DNA of 64,000 bases, taken from assembly GCA_018401465.1 (NCBI GenBank), contig JAGYKE010000004.1:1891857-1955856 (forward strand), given 5' to 3'. The DNA is from Aestuariivita sp. Its GTDB lineage: Bacteria; Pseudomonadota; Alphaproteobacteria; Rhodobacterales; Rhodobacteraceae. This document shows, piece after piece, positions 1 to 8,873 of the stretch. The number at the start of each line of letters is the position of its first letter. Position 1 is the first letter of the stretch. A program made the translations under genes and the position numbers. Below the pieces are notes generated by a model. It saw only the letters and a list, made by a program, of their open reading frames with translations. It had not been told where the DNA came from and searched no databases.

Positions 1-75
1 AGCACGCAGTTCGCCGATGTCATCACCGGACCGCTCGGCATCTATGGCAACTACGCCTTCGCGCATAAGCGCTGA
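1..75 (+). CDS. ABC transporter substrate-binding protein, 3' end (partial)
   Basis: Only the last 24 codons are in the window, read in frame 1 and ending at a TGA; the fragment finishes with GIYGNYAFAHKR. It lies 72 bp before a dipeptide-type permease gene on the same strand. By the usual order in such operons it should be the periplasmic solute-binding protein of the transporter encoded by the next three genes. The residues present are too few to assign a family or a substrate, so the call rests on position alone. Confidence 0.6.
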   Translation, partial: STQFADVITGPLGIYGNYAFAHKR

Positions 76-147
76 GGCCCGCCCCTCTCTCCCCGGCGGC
101 CACCAGCCGCCGGGGTATCCCTTTGTCGAACCGGAAAAGATCGCGCC

Positions 148-1131
148 ATGAAGAACGCCTCGATCGGGTCCTACATCCTGCGTCGGTTGTTGCAGACGGT
201 CCCGGTGATCCTCGGCGTCGTGATCGTCAACTTCCTGCTGCTGCAGCTCGCGCCGGGCGACCTTGCGACCGTGATCGCGGGCGAAGCCGGCGGCGCCACC
301 CCGGAATACATTGCCGAATTGCGCGCCCGCTTCGGACAGGATCAGCCGCTCTACGTGCAGCTGTTGAACTACATGGGCAACTTGCTGACCTTTGACCTCG
401 GCTATTCCTTCCGCCAGAGCGCACCTGTGCTCGACCTGCTGCTTGACCGGCTTGGGCCGACGCTGCTGCTGATGGGGGCGACGCTGGTGGTCTCTCTCAG
501 CCTCGGGATCGTGCTGGGGCTTCTGGCGGCGCTCTGGGTCAAGACCTGGAAGGATCACCTGATCTCGGTCACGGCCGTGCTTCTCTATGCCACGCCGCTC
601 TTCTGGGTGGGGCTGATGCTGGTGCTGATTTTCGCCGTCAAGCTCGATTGGTTCCCGACCTCGGGGATGGAAGATGTGGTCGCCTTTCACGAGGGCTGGG
701 ACCGTGTCTGGGACATCGCGCATCACATGGTTCTGCCCACGGTCACGCTCTCGGTGTTCTATCTGGCGCTTTATGCGCGGCTCATGCGCGCCTCGATGCT
801 GGAACAGCGCGGCCTCGACTATGTCACCACGGCCAAGGCCAAGGGCCTGACCGATGCGCAGATCACGCGGCGCCATGTGTTTCGCAACGCGCTTTTGCCG
901 GTGGTGACCATGGCAGGGGTGCAGACCGGATCGCTTCTGGGCGGCTCGGTGGTGGTGGAGGCGGTCTTTGCGTGGCCGGGGCTGGGGCAACTGGCTTATC
1001 AGTCGCTCTTCGCGCGCGACTACAACCTGCTTCTGGGCATCTTCTTTCTTTCCGCGATCCTTGTCGTGGTCGTGAACCTGCTGGTCGACATCCTCTACGT
1101 GATCCTCGATCCGCGCATCCGGCTGGGGTGA
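148..1131 (+). CDS. Dipeptide/oligopeptide-type ABC transporter permease (DppB-like)
   Basis: A 327-aa inner-membrane permease of the DppB/OppB family, which forms half of the transmembrane channel of a peptide-type importer. The N-terminus (SYILRRLLQTVPVILGVV) is the first membrane helix typical of the family, and about six hydrophobic segments follow. Near residues 230-260 is the cytoplasmic loop that contacts the ATPase. The C-terminus ends in the family-typical ILDPRIRLG. The DppC partner starts 4 bp after the stop. The substrate may be a peptide, nickel or a sugar derivative; the sequence does not decide. Confidence 0.92.
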   Translation: MKNASIGSYILRRLLQTVPVILGVVIVNFLLLQLAPGDLATVIAGEAGGATPEYIAELRARFGQDQPLYVQLLNYMGNLLTFDLGYSFRQSAPVLDLLLDRLGPTLLLMGATLVVSLSLGIVLGLLAALWVKTWKDHLISVTAVLLYATPLFWVGLMLVLIFAVKLDWFPTSGMEDVVAFHEGWDRVWDIAHHMVLPTVTLSVFYLALYARLMRASMLEQRGLDYVTTAKAKGLTDAQITRRHVFRNALLPVVTMAGVQTGSLLGGSVVVEAVFAWPGLGQLAYQSLFARDYNLLLGIFFLSAILVVVVNLLVDILYVILDPRIRLG

Positions 1132-1135
1132 CGGC

Positions 1136-1966
1136 ATGAAAAGCTTCAACGCACGCTTCTATGGCAATCCGCGCGTCTATCTGGGCCTGATCTGGCTGGC
1201 GGCGGTGGTGATCGTCGCGGTCTTCGCGGGCGTCTTCGCGCCACGTGATCCCTTCGCGATCGTCGGCCAACCGTTTTTGCCGCCGGGCTCCGAGGGCTTT
1301 CTTCTCGGCACGGACAGTCTTGGGCGCAACGTCATGGCCGGGCTCATCCACGGGGCGCGCACCACGCTGATGATTGCGGTCCTTTCTACCGTGGCGGCCG
1401 TCGCCTTCGGCACCGTGCTGGGCGCGCTCGCGGGCTATTACGGCGGCATCGTCGACGACATCCTGATGCGCCTGACCGAGTTCTTCCAGACGATCCCGTG
1501 GTTTCTCTTCGCCATCGTGCTGGTGGCGATCCTGTCGCCCTCGGCCATGAACCTTGTCATCGCCATCGCGGTGGTCAGCTGGCCGCCCATCGCGCGCGTG
1601 GTGCGCGCCGAGGTGATGGCCGTGAAGGCCCGGGAATTCGTGCAGGCGGCCGTGGTGGCCGGGCAGCGCGACATGGGCATCCTGTTTGGCCAGATCCTGC
1701 CCAACACGCTCTCGCCGCTGATCGTCACGGGCTCGCTGATGGTGGCGACCGCCATCCTGATCGAAAGTGCTTTGTCCTTTCTGGGGCTGGGCGCGCCGGG
1801 GCAGATGAGCTGGGGCTTCATGATCGGGGCTGGGCGGTCCTTCCTGCGCGATGCGTGGTGGCTGGTGACGGTGCCGGGTGTCGTCATCTTGCTGACCGTG
1901 CTGGCCATCAACCTGATCGGCGAAGGTCTGAACGACGCCCTGAACCCGAGGCTTGCGGACCTATGA
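1136..1966 (+). CDS. Dipeptide/oligopeptide-type ABC transporter permease (DppC-like)
   Basis: A 276-aa permease of the DppC/OppC family, the second half of the channel. It has the family-typical periplasmic entry motif LLGTDSLGRNV near residue 60, then membrane helices. The conserved ATPase-contact loop includes VKAREFVQAA, and the tail motif is GEGLNDALNPR. Its stop overlaps the next ATG as ATGA, so it is translationally coupled to the double ATPase gene. Tight spacing on both sides supports a single operon. Confidence 0.93.
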   Translation: MKSFNARFYGNPRVYLGLIWLAAVVIVAVFAGVFAPRDPFAIVGQPFLPPGSEGFLLGTDSLGRNVMAGLIHGARTTLMIAVLSTVAAVAFGTVLGALAGYYGGIVDDILMRLTEFFQTIPWFLFAIVLVAILSPSAMNLVIAIAVVSWPPIARVVRAEVMAVKAREFVQAAVVAGQRDMGILFGQILPNTLSPLIVTGSLMVATAILIESALSFLGLGAPGQMSWGFMIGAGRSFLRDAWWLVTVPGVVILLTVLAINLIGEGLNDALNPRLADL

Positions 1967-3591
1967 GTGATCCAGTTCTCGACATCCGCGACCTGCATGT
2001 GGCCCTGCCCGCATGGTCCGACCGCCGCCACGCGGTCAAGGGCGTCTCGCTGCAGGTCAACCCGCGTGAAATCCTGTGTATCGTGGGCGAAAGCGGCTCG
2101 GGCAAGTCGATCATGGGCAAGTCGATCATGGGTCTTCTGCCTGCGCCCCATGTCCATGCCGACCGGGGCCAGATCCTGTTCGAGGGGCGCGATCTGCTGA
2201 CCCTTGGGGCGGATCAGATGCGCGCCATCCGCGGCGGGCGCATCGCCATGATCTTTCAGGAGCCGATGACGGCGCTCAACCCGCTGATGCCCGTGGGCCG
2301 CCAGATCGACGAGGTGCTCGAGGTTCATACCGAGCTGGATGGCAGCGCGCGCACCGCCCGCGTCCGCGCGTTGATCGAGGATGTGCACCTTCCCGACCCC
2401 GACCGCATGATGCGCAGCTATCCGCACCAGCTGTCGGGCGGGCAACGCCAGCGCATCGTCATTGCCATGGCGCTGGCGCTGGAGCCCGCGTTGATCATTG
2501 CGGATGAACCCACGACTGCGCTGGACGTCACGACGCAGGCGCAGATCCTGCATCTGATCAAGGAGTTGCAACGCAAGCACGGCACGTCCGTCCTGTTCAT
2601 CACCCATGACTTCGGCGTCGTGGCCGAAATCGCCGACCGCGTCGCGGTGATGCGGCAGGGCGAGGTGGTGGAGGAAGGCCCGGCCGATGACGTGCTGGTG
2701 CGCCCGCAACACGCCTATACGCAGGCCCTTGTCGCGGCCGTGCCGGGCCTGAACCCGCGCGGGCGGCCGGCCGAGGTCGCGCCGCCGCTGCTGGAGATCC
2801 GCAATCTTGTCCGCACCTACCGCGCCTCCGGCGGTCTGTTCTCGCGCGGAGGGCGCGAGGTGAAGGCGGTGCAGTCGGTCAGCCTGTCGATCCCGAAGGG
2901 CTCGTCGCTGGCGCTTGTCGGCGAAAGTGGATCGGGCAAGACGACGATGGCCAAATGCGTGATCGGGCTGGAACGGCCCGACAGCGGCGATATCTTGCTT
3001 GATGGCCAACCCATGACGGGCATCAGCCGGGCGCAGATGCGGGCCTTTCGCCGCGACGTGCAGATGGTGTTCCAGGACCCGTTCGCCAGCCTCAACCCGC
3101 GCCAGAAGGTGGGTGAGATCATCGCCATGGGCCCGGTGATCTGGGGCACGCCGCGCCCGCAGGCGATGGCAGAGGCACGCGAGCTGTTGCATCTGGTGGG
3201 TCTGCAGCCCGAGGCCGCCGACCGCTATCCGCACGAATTCTCGGGCGGCCAACGCCAGCGCATCGGTATCGCCCGCGCGCTGGCGGTCAAGCCCAAGCTG
3301 GTGGTGGCGGACGAACCCGTCTCGGCGCTGGATGTCTCGGTGCAGAAGCAGGTGCTGGAACTGCTTGACGATCTGCGGCGGCAATTCGGCCTATCGATGC
3401 TGTTCATCACCCATGACCTGCGTGTGGCGGCCACTGTTTGCGAGGAAATTGCCATCCTGCAACGCGGCGTGATCGTGGAGCAGGGCTCCACCGCCGAGAT
3501 CTTCGCCAATCCGCAGCACGCCTATACGCGAAGCCTGCTGGATGCCGTGCCCGGGCGCGACTGGATCAGCGGTCTGCCTGCGGCAGAATAG
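1963..3591 (+). CDS. Fused double ATP-binding protein of a peptide-type ABC importer (DppD-DppF fusion)
   Basis: A 542-aa protein carrying two complete ABC ATPase domains in tandem, which replace the separate DppD and DppF subunits. Domain 1 has Walker A GESGSGKS, signature LSGGQRQRI and Walker B LIIADEPTTALD. Domain 2, from about residue 270, has GESGSGKTT, FSGGQRQRI and LVVADEPVSALD. Each domain ends with the oligopeptide-transporter C-terminal extension (PQHAYTQAL and PQHAYTRSL). The ATG at 1963 overlaps the permease stop, and the open frame upstream of it is a shadow. Such fusions are known in rhizobia and Rhodobacteraceae (GsiA/YejF-like). Confidence 0.94.
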   Translation: MSDPVLDIRDLHVALPAWSDRRHAVKGVSLQVNPREILCIVGESGSGKSIMGKSIMGLLPAPHVHADRGQILFEGRDLLTLGADQMRAIRGGRIAMIFQEPMTALNPLMPVGRQIDEVLEVHTELDGSARTARVRALIEDVHLPDPDRMMRSYPHQLSGGQRQRIVIAMALALEPALIIADEPTTALDVTTQAQILHLIKELQRKHGTSVLFITHDFGVVAEIADRVAVMRQGEVVEEGPADDVLVRPQHAYTQALVAAVPGLNPRGRPAEVAPPLLEIRNLVRTYRASGGLFSRGGREVKAVQSVSLSIPKGSSLALVGESGSGKTTMAKCVIGLERPDSGDILLDGQPMTGISRAQMRAFRRDVQMVFQDPFASLNPRQKVGEIIAMGPVIWGTPRPQAMAEARELLHLVGLQPEAADRYPHEFSGGQRQRIGIARALAVKPKLVVADEPVSALDVSVQKQVLELLDDLRRQFGLSMLFITHDLRVAATVCEEIAILQRGVIVEQGSTAEIFANPQHAYTRSLLDAVPGRDWISGLPAAE

Positions 3592-3786
3592 ACACTCTGC
3601 AAAAGCTTGGCCGCTTCTTGGACGGATCGTTGGGTTTTGTCCGCGAAATCCGGGCCTGGCCCTGTTGCACCGGACACGCGGACGGCAGAAATTCAGCCTG
3701 CGAGACAGGTTTTCCATTCTCCTCGATTGGACTGCGGATCGCGCGTCAGGGTCCGACAGGTTCTGCCGGGTTTGTCAAATCGCCAC

Positions 3787-4057
3787 TCAAACACCGCCGG
3801 TTGCCTGCTTCAGCTCGCGGTTCCCGCGTGCCGGGGCCTTCAGCTTCTCGGCCATCTTGGTCGTGGCACGGGCGAACCCGCCACGGTCCACCTCGGCCCT
3901 CTTGGCCGATGCGTTCCGTGTCCGCGGCGCACAGCCGATCTTCGAGGGCATCTACACGATCCGCCGATCAACGGCGCTCATGCTGCCCTTGCGTCTCCAG
4001 AACCCGGCGAAGGGCACGCGCGCTCTTCTGGGAAGGACGTGTCGCTCTTTTGCTCAT
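3787..4057 (-). pseudogene. Degraded IS3-family orfA (transposase helix-turn-helix subunit)
   Basis: Read leftward from an ATG at 4057, the frame gives MSKRATRPSQKSARALRRVL and then a stretch matching the start of an IS3 OrfA (a family segment like RAVRLVL..QG.H). It then breaks and resumes in another frame with MPSKIGCAPRT, AEVDRGG and MAEKLKAPARGNRELKQATG. The last is a damaged form of the IS3 leucine-zipper block KLKALERENRELRQANEIL. A frameshift, an in-frame TAG and an early stop in place of EILRKASAYF show that it is dead. The rest of the gap (3592-3786 and 4058-4183) shows nothing recognisable. Family recognised by eye only. Confidence 0.75.
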
Positions 4058-4183
4058 GATGCTCCATGCTGCCCATGATCTGGAGGAGCAGGGAAAACCG
4101 GCGCAGTTCAGATTCCGCCGGCTTGATGCAAAGACGTGCAGCGCGTGCGGTCTTGCTTGACGGACGGCTTCGCGTCACATCTG

Positions 4184-4746
4184 TCAATGACCGGTCAGGC
4201 CGAGATAGATGCGCCGCACATCGGGATCGTTCTCGAGATCCTTGCCTTTGCCTGATGACACAAGGCCCCCGTTCTCCAGCACATCGGCGAAATCGGCGAT
4301 CCGAAGGGTTCGCCGGAGGTCCTGTTCGGCGATGATGACCGTCAGCCCGGCATCGCGCAGGCGCGGTATGATGCGAAAGATGTCCTTGGAGATCGCCGGT
4401 CCGAGGCCCAGGGGCGGTTCGTCCAGCAACAGCACGCGGGGTCTGGCCATCAGTCCGCGCCCCAGCGCCAGCATCTGCTGTTCGCCACCCGACAATGTGC
4501 CGCCCGCCTGAGACCGCCTCTCGGCCAGTCGTGGAAACATCGCGTAGACTTGGGCCAACGTTTCGTCCCGCAAGCCTTGGGCGTGAGGCGTCATCGAACC
4601 CAGAATCAGGTTTTCGTGGACCGACAGATCCGGAAAGATCAGACGCCCTTCAAGACCTCGATATCCCCGTAGCCCGCGTGCAGGTCCCGGGTGACCTGCC
4701 ACGGGATGTTTCCTCCACCGCCGATCAGGGTCCGGTCCAAAACCAT
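4184..4746 (-). pseudogene. livF: Truncated branched-chain amino acid ABC ATPase (livF remnant)
   Basis: The 3' part is a clean LivF C-terminal half: EGRLIFPDLSVHENL, signature LSGGEQQMLALGRGLM, Walker B VLLLDEPPLGLGP and a normal end near YLGLTGH. Upstream, in a different frame, lies a LivF N-terminus (RDLHAGYGDIEVLKGV followed at once by TGA). The two pieces meet near 4637 with about 65 codons missing, and the missing part includes Walker A. The gene therefore cannot make a working ATPase. No other liv genes are nearby. It sits between an IS3 remnant and denD, consistent with deletion during rearrangement. Confidence 0.8.
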
Positions 4747-4996
4747 CCGGGCTCAGGTCGCGGCCGGATGAATGTTCAGGGACAGGTAACGCGAGATCAG
4801 ACAGCAGAAACCGAACGAGGCAGGTGTCCAGAGACAAAGGGGCACCTCAAACGCAGTTTCTCTGGCTGGTCACTCTTCAAGGCCAGTCACGCCGCGGCTG
4901 TTGTCTAGCGGCACGGTTGTTGCGCCGGGTAAGGGACAGCTGCGCTGTCTGTTTGGAGAGGCGATCGAAAAGGTCTGACAACGCCGAGGCTCTTGA

Positions 4997-5950
4997 TCAA
5001 AGTCCCTGCGCCAGATGCTGTTCCACGACTTCGGCGATGCCCTCGTCGCCCGTCAGGCCAAGTTTCGTCGCGCGGGTGGTGTCGAAACGTGACGGCCAGC
5101 TTGCCACGATGGCCTCGATCGCCGGGTCCGGGGTGTGCTTGACCAAATCGACGGCGGTCGCGCCACAACGGCGGCCAAGTTCGGCCAGCATCTCGCGCGG
5201 GGTCACGGTGATGCCGGGCAGGTTCACCGGCACGCCATCGGACAGCGCCGCGGGCGGCAGCGCGGCCAGCGCCGCGATATTGCGGATGACAGCATCGGGT
5301 GAGCTGATCCACAGCGGCAGGTCCGGATCCACCGGGCAATCGGCGGGCAGGCCCGCGATCGGCTCTCGCAAGATCGAACTGGCAAAGGAGGAGGCAGCCG
5401 CATTCGGTTTGCCCGGGCGGATCACGACCGTGGGCAAGCGCCCGGTGACACCGCGCACATAGCCTTTACGGCTGTAATCGGCGACCAGCATCTCGCCGAT
5501 GGCCTTTTGTGTGCCATAGCTTGATTGCGGGCGCAGCACCTGCGCGTCGGTCACGATTGCGGGGCAATCGCGCCCAAAGACGGCAAGCGAAGAAGAAAAG
5601 AAGAAGAAAGGTGCCGCACCACTGGCCCGACACGCGTCAAGCAACGCGCGGGTACCGTCGAGGTTCACCGCCATCCCGATGTCGAAATCACGCTCGGCTT
5701 GGCCAGACACCACGGCGGCGAGGTGGAAGACAGCACCCGTTTGCGCTGTGATCGTGCGCGCCAGCAGCGCAGGGTCGGTGACGCTGCCGATCTCGGAGAC
5801 AACCTTGGGCGAGCTGATCGGGCAGGGCGCCAAATCCACCGAGATGATGCGCGTGAAGCTCAGGCCGCCTGTCTGCCCTTGTGAACTCAGAAGCGCGCCG
5901 ATCAGCCGCGCGCCAAGAAATCCAGCGCCACCTGTGACGACAATATCCAT
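4997..5950 (-). CDS. denD: D-erythronate dehydrogenase (extended SDR family)
   Basis: A 317-aa NAD-dependent epimerase/dehydratase-fold enzyme. The Rossmann motif GGAGFLG is at residues 7-13, and the catalytic pair is in SSYGTQK (Tyr and Lys in YxxxK spacing). Sequence and neighbourhood fit DenD, which oxidises D-erythronate to 2-oxo-tetronate in the DUF1537-kinase pathways. The product would be isomerised by OtnI, phosphorylated by OtnK and decarboxylated by OtnC, all encoded on the other arm of this cluster. It is the last leftward gene, 129 bp after oiaX, so it probably shares the oiaK promoter. The exact substrate is inferred from context. Confidence 0.8.
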   Translation of the reverse strand: MDIVVTGGAGFLGARLIGALLSSQGQTGGLSFTRIISVDLAPCPISSPKVVSEIGSVTDPALLARTITAQTGAVFHLAAVVSGQAERDFDIGMAVNLDGTRALLDACRASGAAPFFFFSSSLAVFGRDCPAIVTDAQVLRPQSSYGTQKAIGEMLVADYSRKGYVRGVTGRLPTVVIRPGKPNAAASSFASSILREPIAGLPADCPVDPDLPLWISSPDAVIRNIAALAALPPAALSDGVPVNLPGITVTPREMLAELGRRCGATAVDLVKHTPDPAIEAIVASWPSRFDTTRATKLGLTGDEGIAEVVEQHLAQGL

Positions 5951-6079
5951 CGCTTACTCCTATGCGGTCGGGGCCGCTGGGTGATCTTGACCCATGGCGT
6001 CGGGCCGAAACAGGTTGTTGTCCATGAGGCGCGCGGGCGCAAGCCTTGCCAAGCGATTGATGCCGCCCCCGCTTTTTGT

Positions 6080-7375
6080 TCAGCGCAGCAATGCTGCGGG
6101 GTCGACCTTTGCAGGCGAAAAATGTGCAATCGCGCGGGAGAGTTCCGGCGCGTCGGCGGCCTTCTCGCTCAACGAGACCCCATCGCGCGCGGCTTCGGCC
6201 GCTTGTCGCATGGCCCGCACACCCGCCCCGACGCCATCGGGATGGCTCAACAGCCCGCCGCCCGCGCAGAAGATGAAATCATCATTGCCCAACAGCGTCC
6301 GTGTCGGCCCGACCTGCCAGACGGTTTGGCCCGAGGAAAACACAGGCATGGCCGTCATCGGGGGCGCGTCACCCACGCAGACCGGCGCCTGGACTGCGCG
6401 CGCGGATCGGGTGACTGATACATCGGGTTCGCTGAACTTGCTGGCCAAACCATTCACGTGAAGATGATCCGCCCCCGCCAATCGCCATAGCTTTTGCATC
6501 ACGGTGTAATCGATCCCGATATCAGGCGAGCGCGACAACAGCCCCCATCCAGCGCGGTGACCATGGATCGGCATGGTCGTATGGTTGCGGACCACACGCA
6601 GTGCCGGCAGGCCGATGGTCTTGAGGCAGACCATGGCGCAGCCTGCCTTATGGTCTTCCAACAGATCGAGGCTGCGCCGCATCTCGTCGATCTCGCCCGT
6701 GATGTTGCAGGCGTAAAGGACGCGCTTGCCGGTCCGCTCGGCGTGGTCGTTCAACACCGCCATCACCTGTGCCACGCGTTCCGACAAGGGGCAGTCGGGG
6801 CCATTGGCCTGCAGTTCGTCATCCTTGATGAAATCGATCCCGGCATCGGCAAGCTGTCGGACCAGATCGGCTGTCTCGAAGGGGGAAAGGCCGACGCTGG
6901 GCTTGATGATGGTGCCGATCACGGGGCCATCATGCCCGCCCATTGCCGCGCGTGTGCCGGGCGCGCCGAATTTCGGGCCGGGATGGGCATGGGCGAATTC
7001 GGCCGGCAGCGTCAGATCGACCAAGCGCACCGCCGACATTTCGGCCAGCTCAAACAGATTTCCTGCAATGGTGGCCATGAGCGTGGGCAAAGACGTTCCA
7101 AAGTTGCCGATCGGCCAACTGATCGTGACAAGGCCACGTTCATAGACCGGGCCGCTGTCGCGCGATGAGAGCGCGGGCTTGTCCGATGTTCCGGTGATCT
7201 CGATGGCTTCGATCCGCGCGGCGGAGCGCTCGCGCAGGGCGTCCGTCTCGCTGGCCAGACGCACGAATGTGCCCGTGGATTGTTCACCAGCCAGCACGGC
7301 GGCAGCATGGGCCACACCCTTGTGCGATTGGATATCATAGATCGCCGTGACACGGGGGGTGGTCGTCGGGCTCAT
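6080..7375 (-). CDS. oiaX: RuBisCO-like protein, predicted 3-oxo-isoapionate-4-phosphate decarboxylase
   Basis: A 431-aa RuBisCO large-chain homologue, slightly shorter than true RbcL. It keeps the active-site Lys in GTIIKPSVGL (K158) and the metal-site block GIDFIKDDE, where K184 (carbamylated in RuBisCO), D186 and E187 bind Mg. It also has a HGHRAGWG block, a Lys in the loop-6 region (ASKFSEPD) and the phosphate-binding C-terminal GGGLLSHPDGVGAG. Next to a DUF1537 kinase and an ApnO homologue it fits OiaX, which decarboxylates 3-oxo-isoapionate 4-phosphate to L-erythrulose 1-phosphate. The transcarboxylase/hydrolase subgroup (XiaX) is an alternative that sequence reading alone cannot exclude. 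It overlaps oiaK by 4 bp. Confidence 0.8.
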   Translation of the reverse strand: MSPTTTPRVTAIYDIQSHKGVAHAAAVLAGEQSTGTFVRLASETDALRERSAARIEAIEITGTSDKPALSSRDSGPVYERGLVTISWPIGNFGTSLPTLMATIAGNLFELAEMSAVRLVDLTLPAEFAHAHPGPKFGAPGTRAAMGGHDGPVIGTIIKPSVGLSPFETADLVRQLADAGIDFIKDDELQANGPDCPLSERVAQVMAVLNDHAERTGKRVLYACNITGEIDEMRRSLDLLEDHKAGCAMVCLKTIGLPALRVVRNHTTMPIHGHRAGWGLLSRSPDIGIDYTVMQKLWRLAGADHLHVNGLASKFSEPDVSVTRSARAVQAPVCVGDAPPMTAMPVFSSGQTVWQVGPTRTLLGNDDFIFCAGGGLLSHPDGVGAGVRAMRQAAEAARDGVSLSEKAADAPELSRAIAHFSPAKVDPAALLR

Positions 7376-8748
7376 CGCGGGCCTCCTCCATTTCTGATCC
7401 AGCCGAAATAATCGCGGCTTCCCATCTGGCCGCCTTTCAGCGCCAGTTCCTGCCCATCCATCGCGCCGCTGGCATGCGCCCGAAAGATCGCGGCCCCGGG
7501 GATGGTGGGGGCAAGCGCCGAGAGCGCGTAGATGCCAAGCTGGCGTGTCGCATGACCGGAGGTATCGCCGCCCGATACAACGGCGCGTGCGGGGCCAAAC
7601 TCGGCCAGAAGATCGCGCAACATGCGACCCAGCGCCTCGCCCACGCGCTCATTGGCAAGATGGGGGTCCGTGCCGCTTGTCTCGCAGGCAATGCGGAAGC
7701 GTGCGACGCCGGGGTCGTCTGGTCCTGCCGCCGTATGGATCAGCGGATCGCGCCCGCGCGACAGGCTGCTGCGGGCGGCATGTGTCACCCGCGCGATCTC
7801 GGCCAAGAGCGCCGCCTCGCCGCCACAGGCGGCGCTGGCGTCGAATGCGAGTGTATCAAAGCCGTTCTCGGCGGCCCAAGCGATCTGTCCAGCCGTCACC
7901 GGAGAGACGGACCCGGACACGATGATCGTGGCCTTTGCCCGCCCGATTCCCTGCGGTGCAGGGTGATGTGCCAAGGCCCCGCGCTCTTGCCAATGGCGGA
8001 TCAGCGCGTACTCCACCCCTTGCGAGCCCACGACAAAGGGGTTTTCCTCGCGCGCGTCCCAGATCAGGCGCCCGGCCTGCGCCTCGCTGGCCGCATCGAC
8101 GGCATCCAGCGTGACGATCTGGATGCGTCCGTCCTGTACCGTTCCCATCGCGGTCCCGCGCAGGTCGGCCTGCGCCAGATCTTCAAGCGTGATGCAGGCC
8201 GTCTCCAGCCGATCCGATTGCAGTGCGATATGCCGCGCCACATCGGATTCCGACATGGGCGTGACGGGATGGCGTGCCATGACCGGATGCCGGTCGAGGC
8301 GAAACACACCCTCCTCCAGCCCTGCAAACAGATGGCCGAAGCATTGATAGCGCCGCATCTGTGGGGCTGCGATCAAGACCGGCACGCGGGTTGCGCCGCA
8401 AAGCTGTGCCCCGATCTCGGTGGCCCGCCCGATCGAGCCGACATGGGGCGCGGAGTCGAGCGTGGAACAGGTCTTGTAATGGAGAATCTGTGGACCCAGC
8501 GCGCGCAAGGCCGCGAAAGCGCCGGGCAATTCGCGGTCCATCCAGTCCGGGGATTGCGCCCGCGCGGTCGAGGCGATGCCGACGCCACGCAGATCTGGAA
8601 ACCGCGCCAATTGCGCGGGTGTCGGCGGTGCGAGGAACAGGACAGAGGCAAGGCCTGCAAAGCTCAGGACTTCCATCACCGCCGCAGCCCCGGTGAAATC
8701 ATCGCCGTACCATCCGATCAGAACACCCTTGGGCAGGGACGTATCCAT
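7372..8748 (-). CDS. oiaK: Four-carbon acid sugar kinase family (DUF1537), predicted 3-oxo-isoapionate kinase
   Basis: A 458-aa DUF1537 kinase. The N-terminal sugar-binding motif is GWYGDDFTGAAAV, and the C-terminal nucleotide-binding domain has GSVSPVTAGQ and VSGGDTSGHATRQLG. I chose the ATG at 8748 because GGGGGAGAAGG precedes it; an in-frame ATG ten codons upstream lacks such a site. Coupled to oiaX by an ATGA overlap and divergent from apnO, it should phosphorylate 3-oxo-isoapionate at O4. It is only distantly similar to the second DUF1537 gene (otnK), so the two kinases probably serve different substrates. Confidence 0.82.
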   Translation of the reverse strand: MDTSLPKGVLIGWYGDDFTGAAAVMEVLSFAGLASVLFLAPPTPAQLARFPDLRGVGIASTARAQSPDWMDRELPGAFAALRALGPQILHYKTCSTLDSAPHVGSIGRATEIGAQLCGATRVPVLIAAPQMRRYQCFGHLFAGLEEGVFRLDRHPVMARHPVTPMSESDVARHIALQSDRLETACITLEDLAQADLRGTAMGTVQDGRIQIVTLDAVDAASEAQAGRLIWDAREENPFVVGSQGVEYALIRHWQERGALAHHPAPQGIGRAKATIIVSGSVSPVTAGQIAWAAENGFDTLAFDASAACGGEAALLAEIARVTHAARSSLSRGRDPLIHTAAGPDDPGVARFRIACETSGTDPHLANERVGEALGRMLRDLLAEFGPARAVVSGGDTSGHATRQLGIYALSALAPTIPGAAIFRAHASGAMDGQELALKGGQMGSRDYFGWIRNGGGPR

Positions 8749-8796
8749 TCGGTCCTTCTCCCCCTCGGACGCCCTCAATCGGTTTCGCTTGACGCC

Positions 8797-8832
8797 CTGA
8801 TATGATTAAATCATCATCATACCAGTTGTCAA
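8797..8832. promoter_or_regulatory. Inverted-repeat operator and leftward -35 in the oiaK/apnO divergent promoter
   Basis: Arms CTGATATGAT (8797-8806) and ATCATACCAG (8816-8825) are inverted repeats matching at 9 of 10 positions across a 9-bp spacer. An inner ATGATT-A-AATCAT repeat lies at 8802-8814. A perfect leftward TTGACA (8832-8827) abuts the right arm. This arrangement suits binding of a dimeric repressor, most simply the FadR-type regulator encoded two genes downstream, over the oiaK promoter. Which regulator binds is inferred. Confidence 0.65.
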
Positions 8833-8873
8833 ATTGGACCGCTGCAAACGCCGTCAAAGCAAAGGAACATCGT

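Noticed and set aside
2101-2133. 15-bp tandem duplication just after the first Walker A of the double ATPase
   Set aside because: GKSIMGKSIMG has the same length as the normal family segment (GKSVTxxxIMG), so nothing has been inserted; the repeat is probably chance or local conversion.
1438-3384. 648-codon antisense frame opposite the peptide transporter genes
   Set aside because: It mirrors dppC and the double ATPase; no domain is recognisable and codon-position bias favours the plus strand.
8802-8873. Longer apnO start at the ATG 8802
   Set aside because: It would place the operator within the coding region, has no ribosome-binding site, and adds residues before the Rossmann start that homologues would not have.
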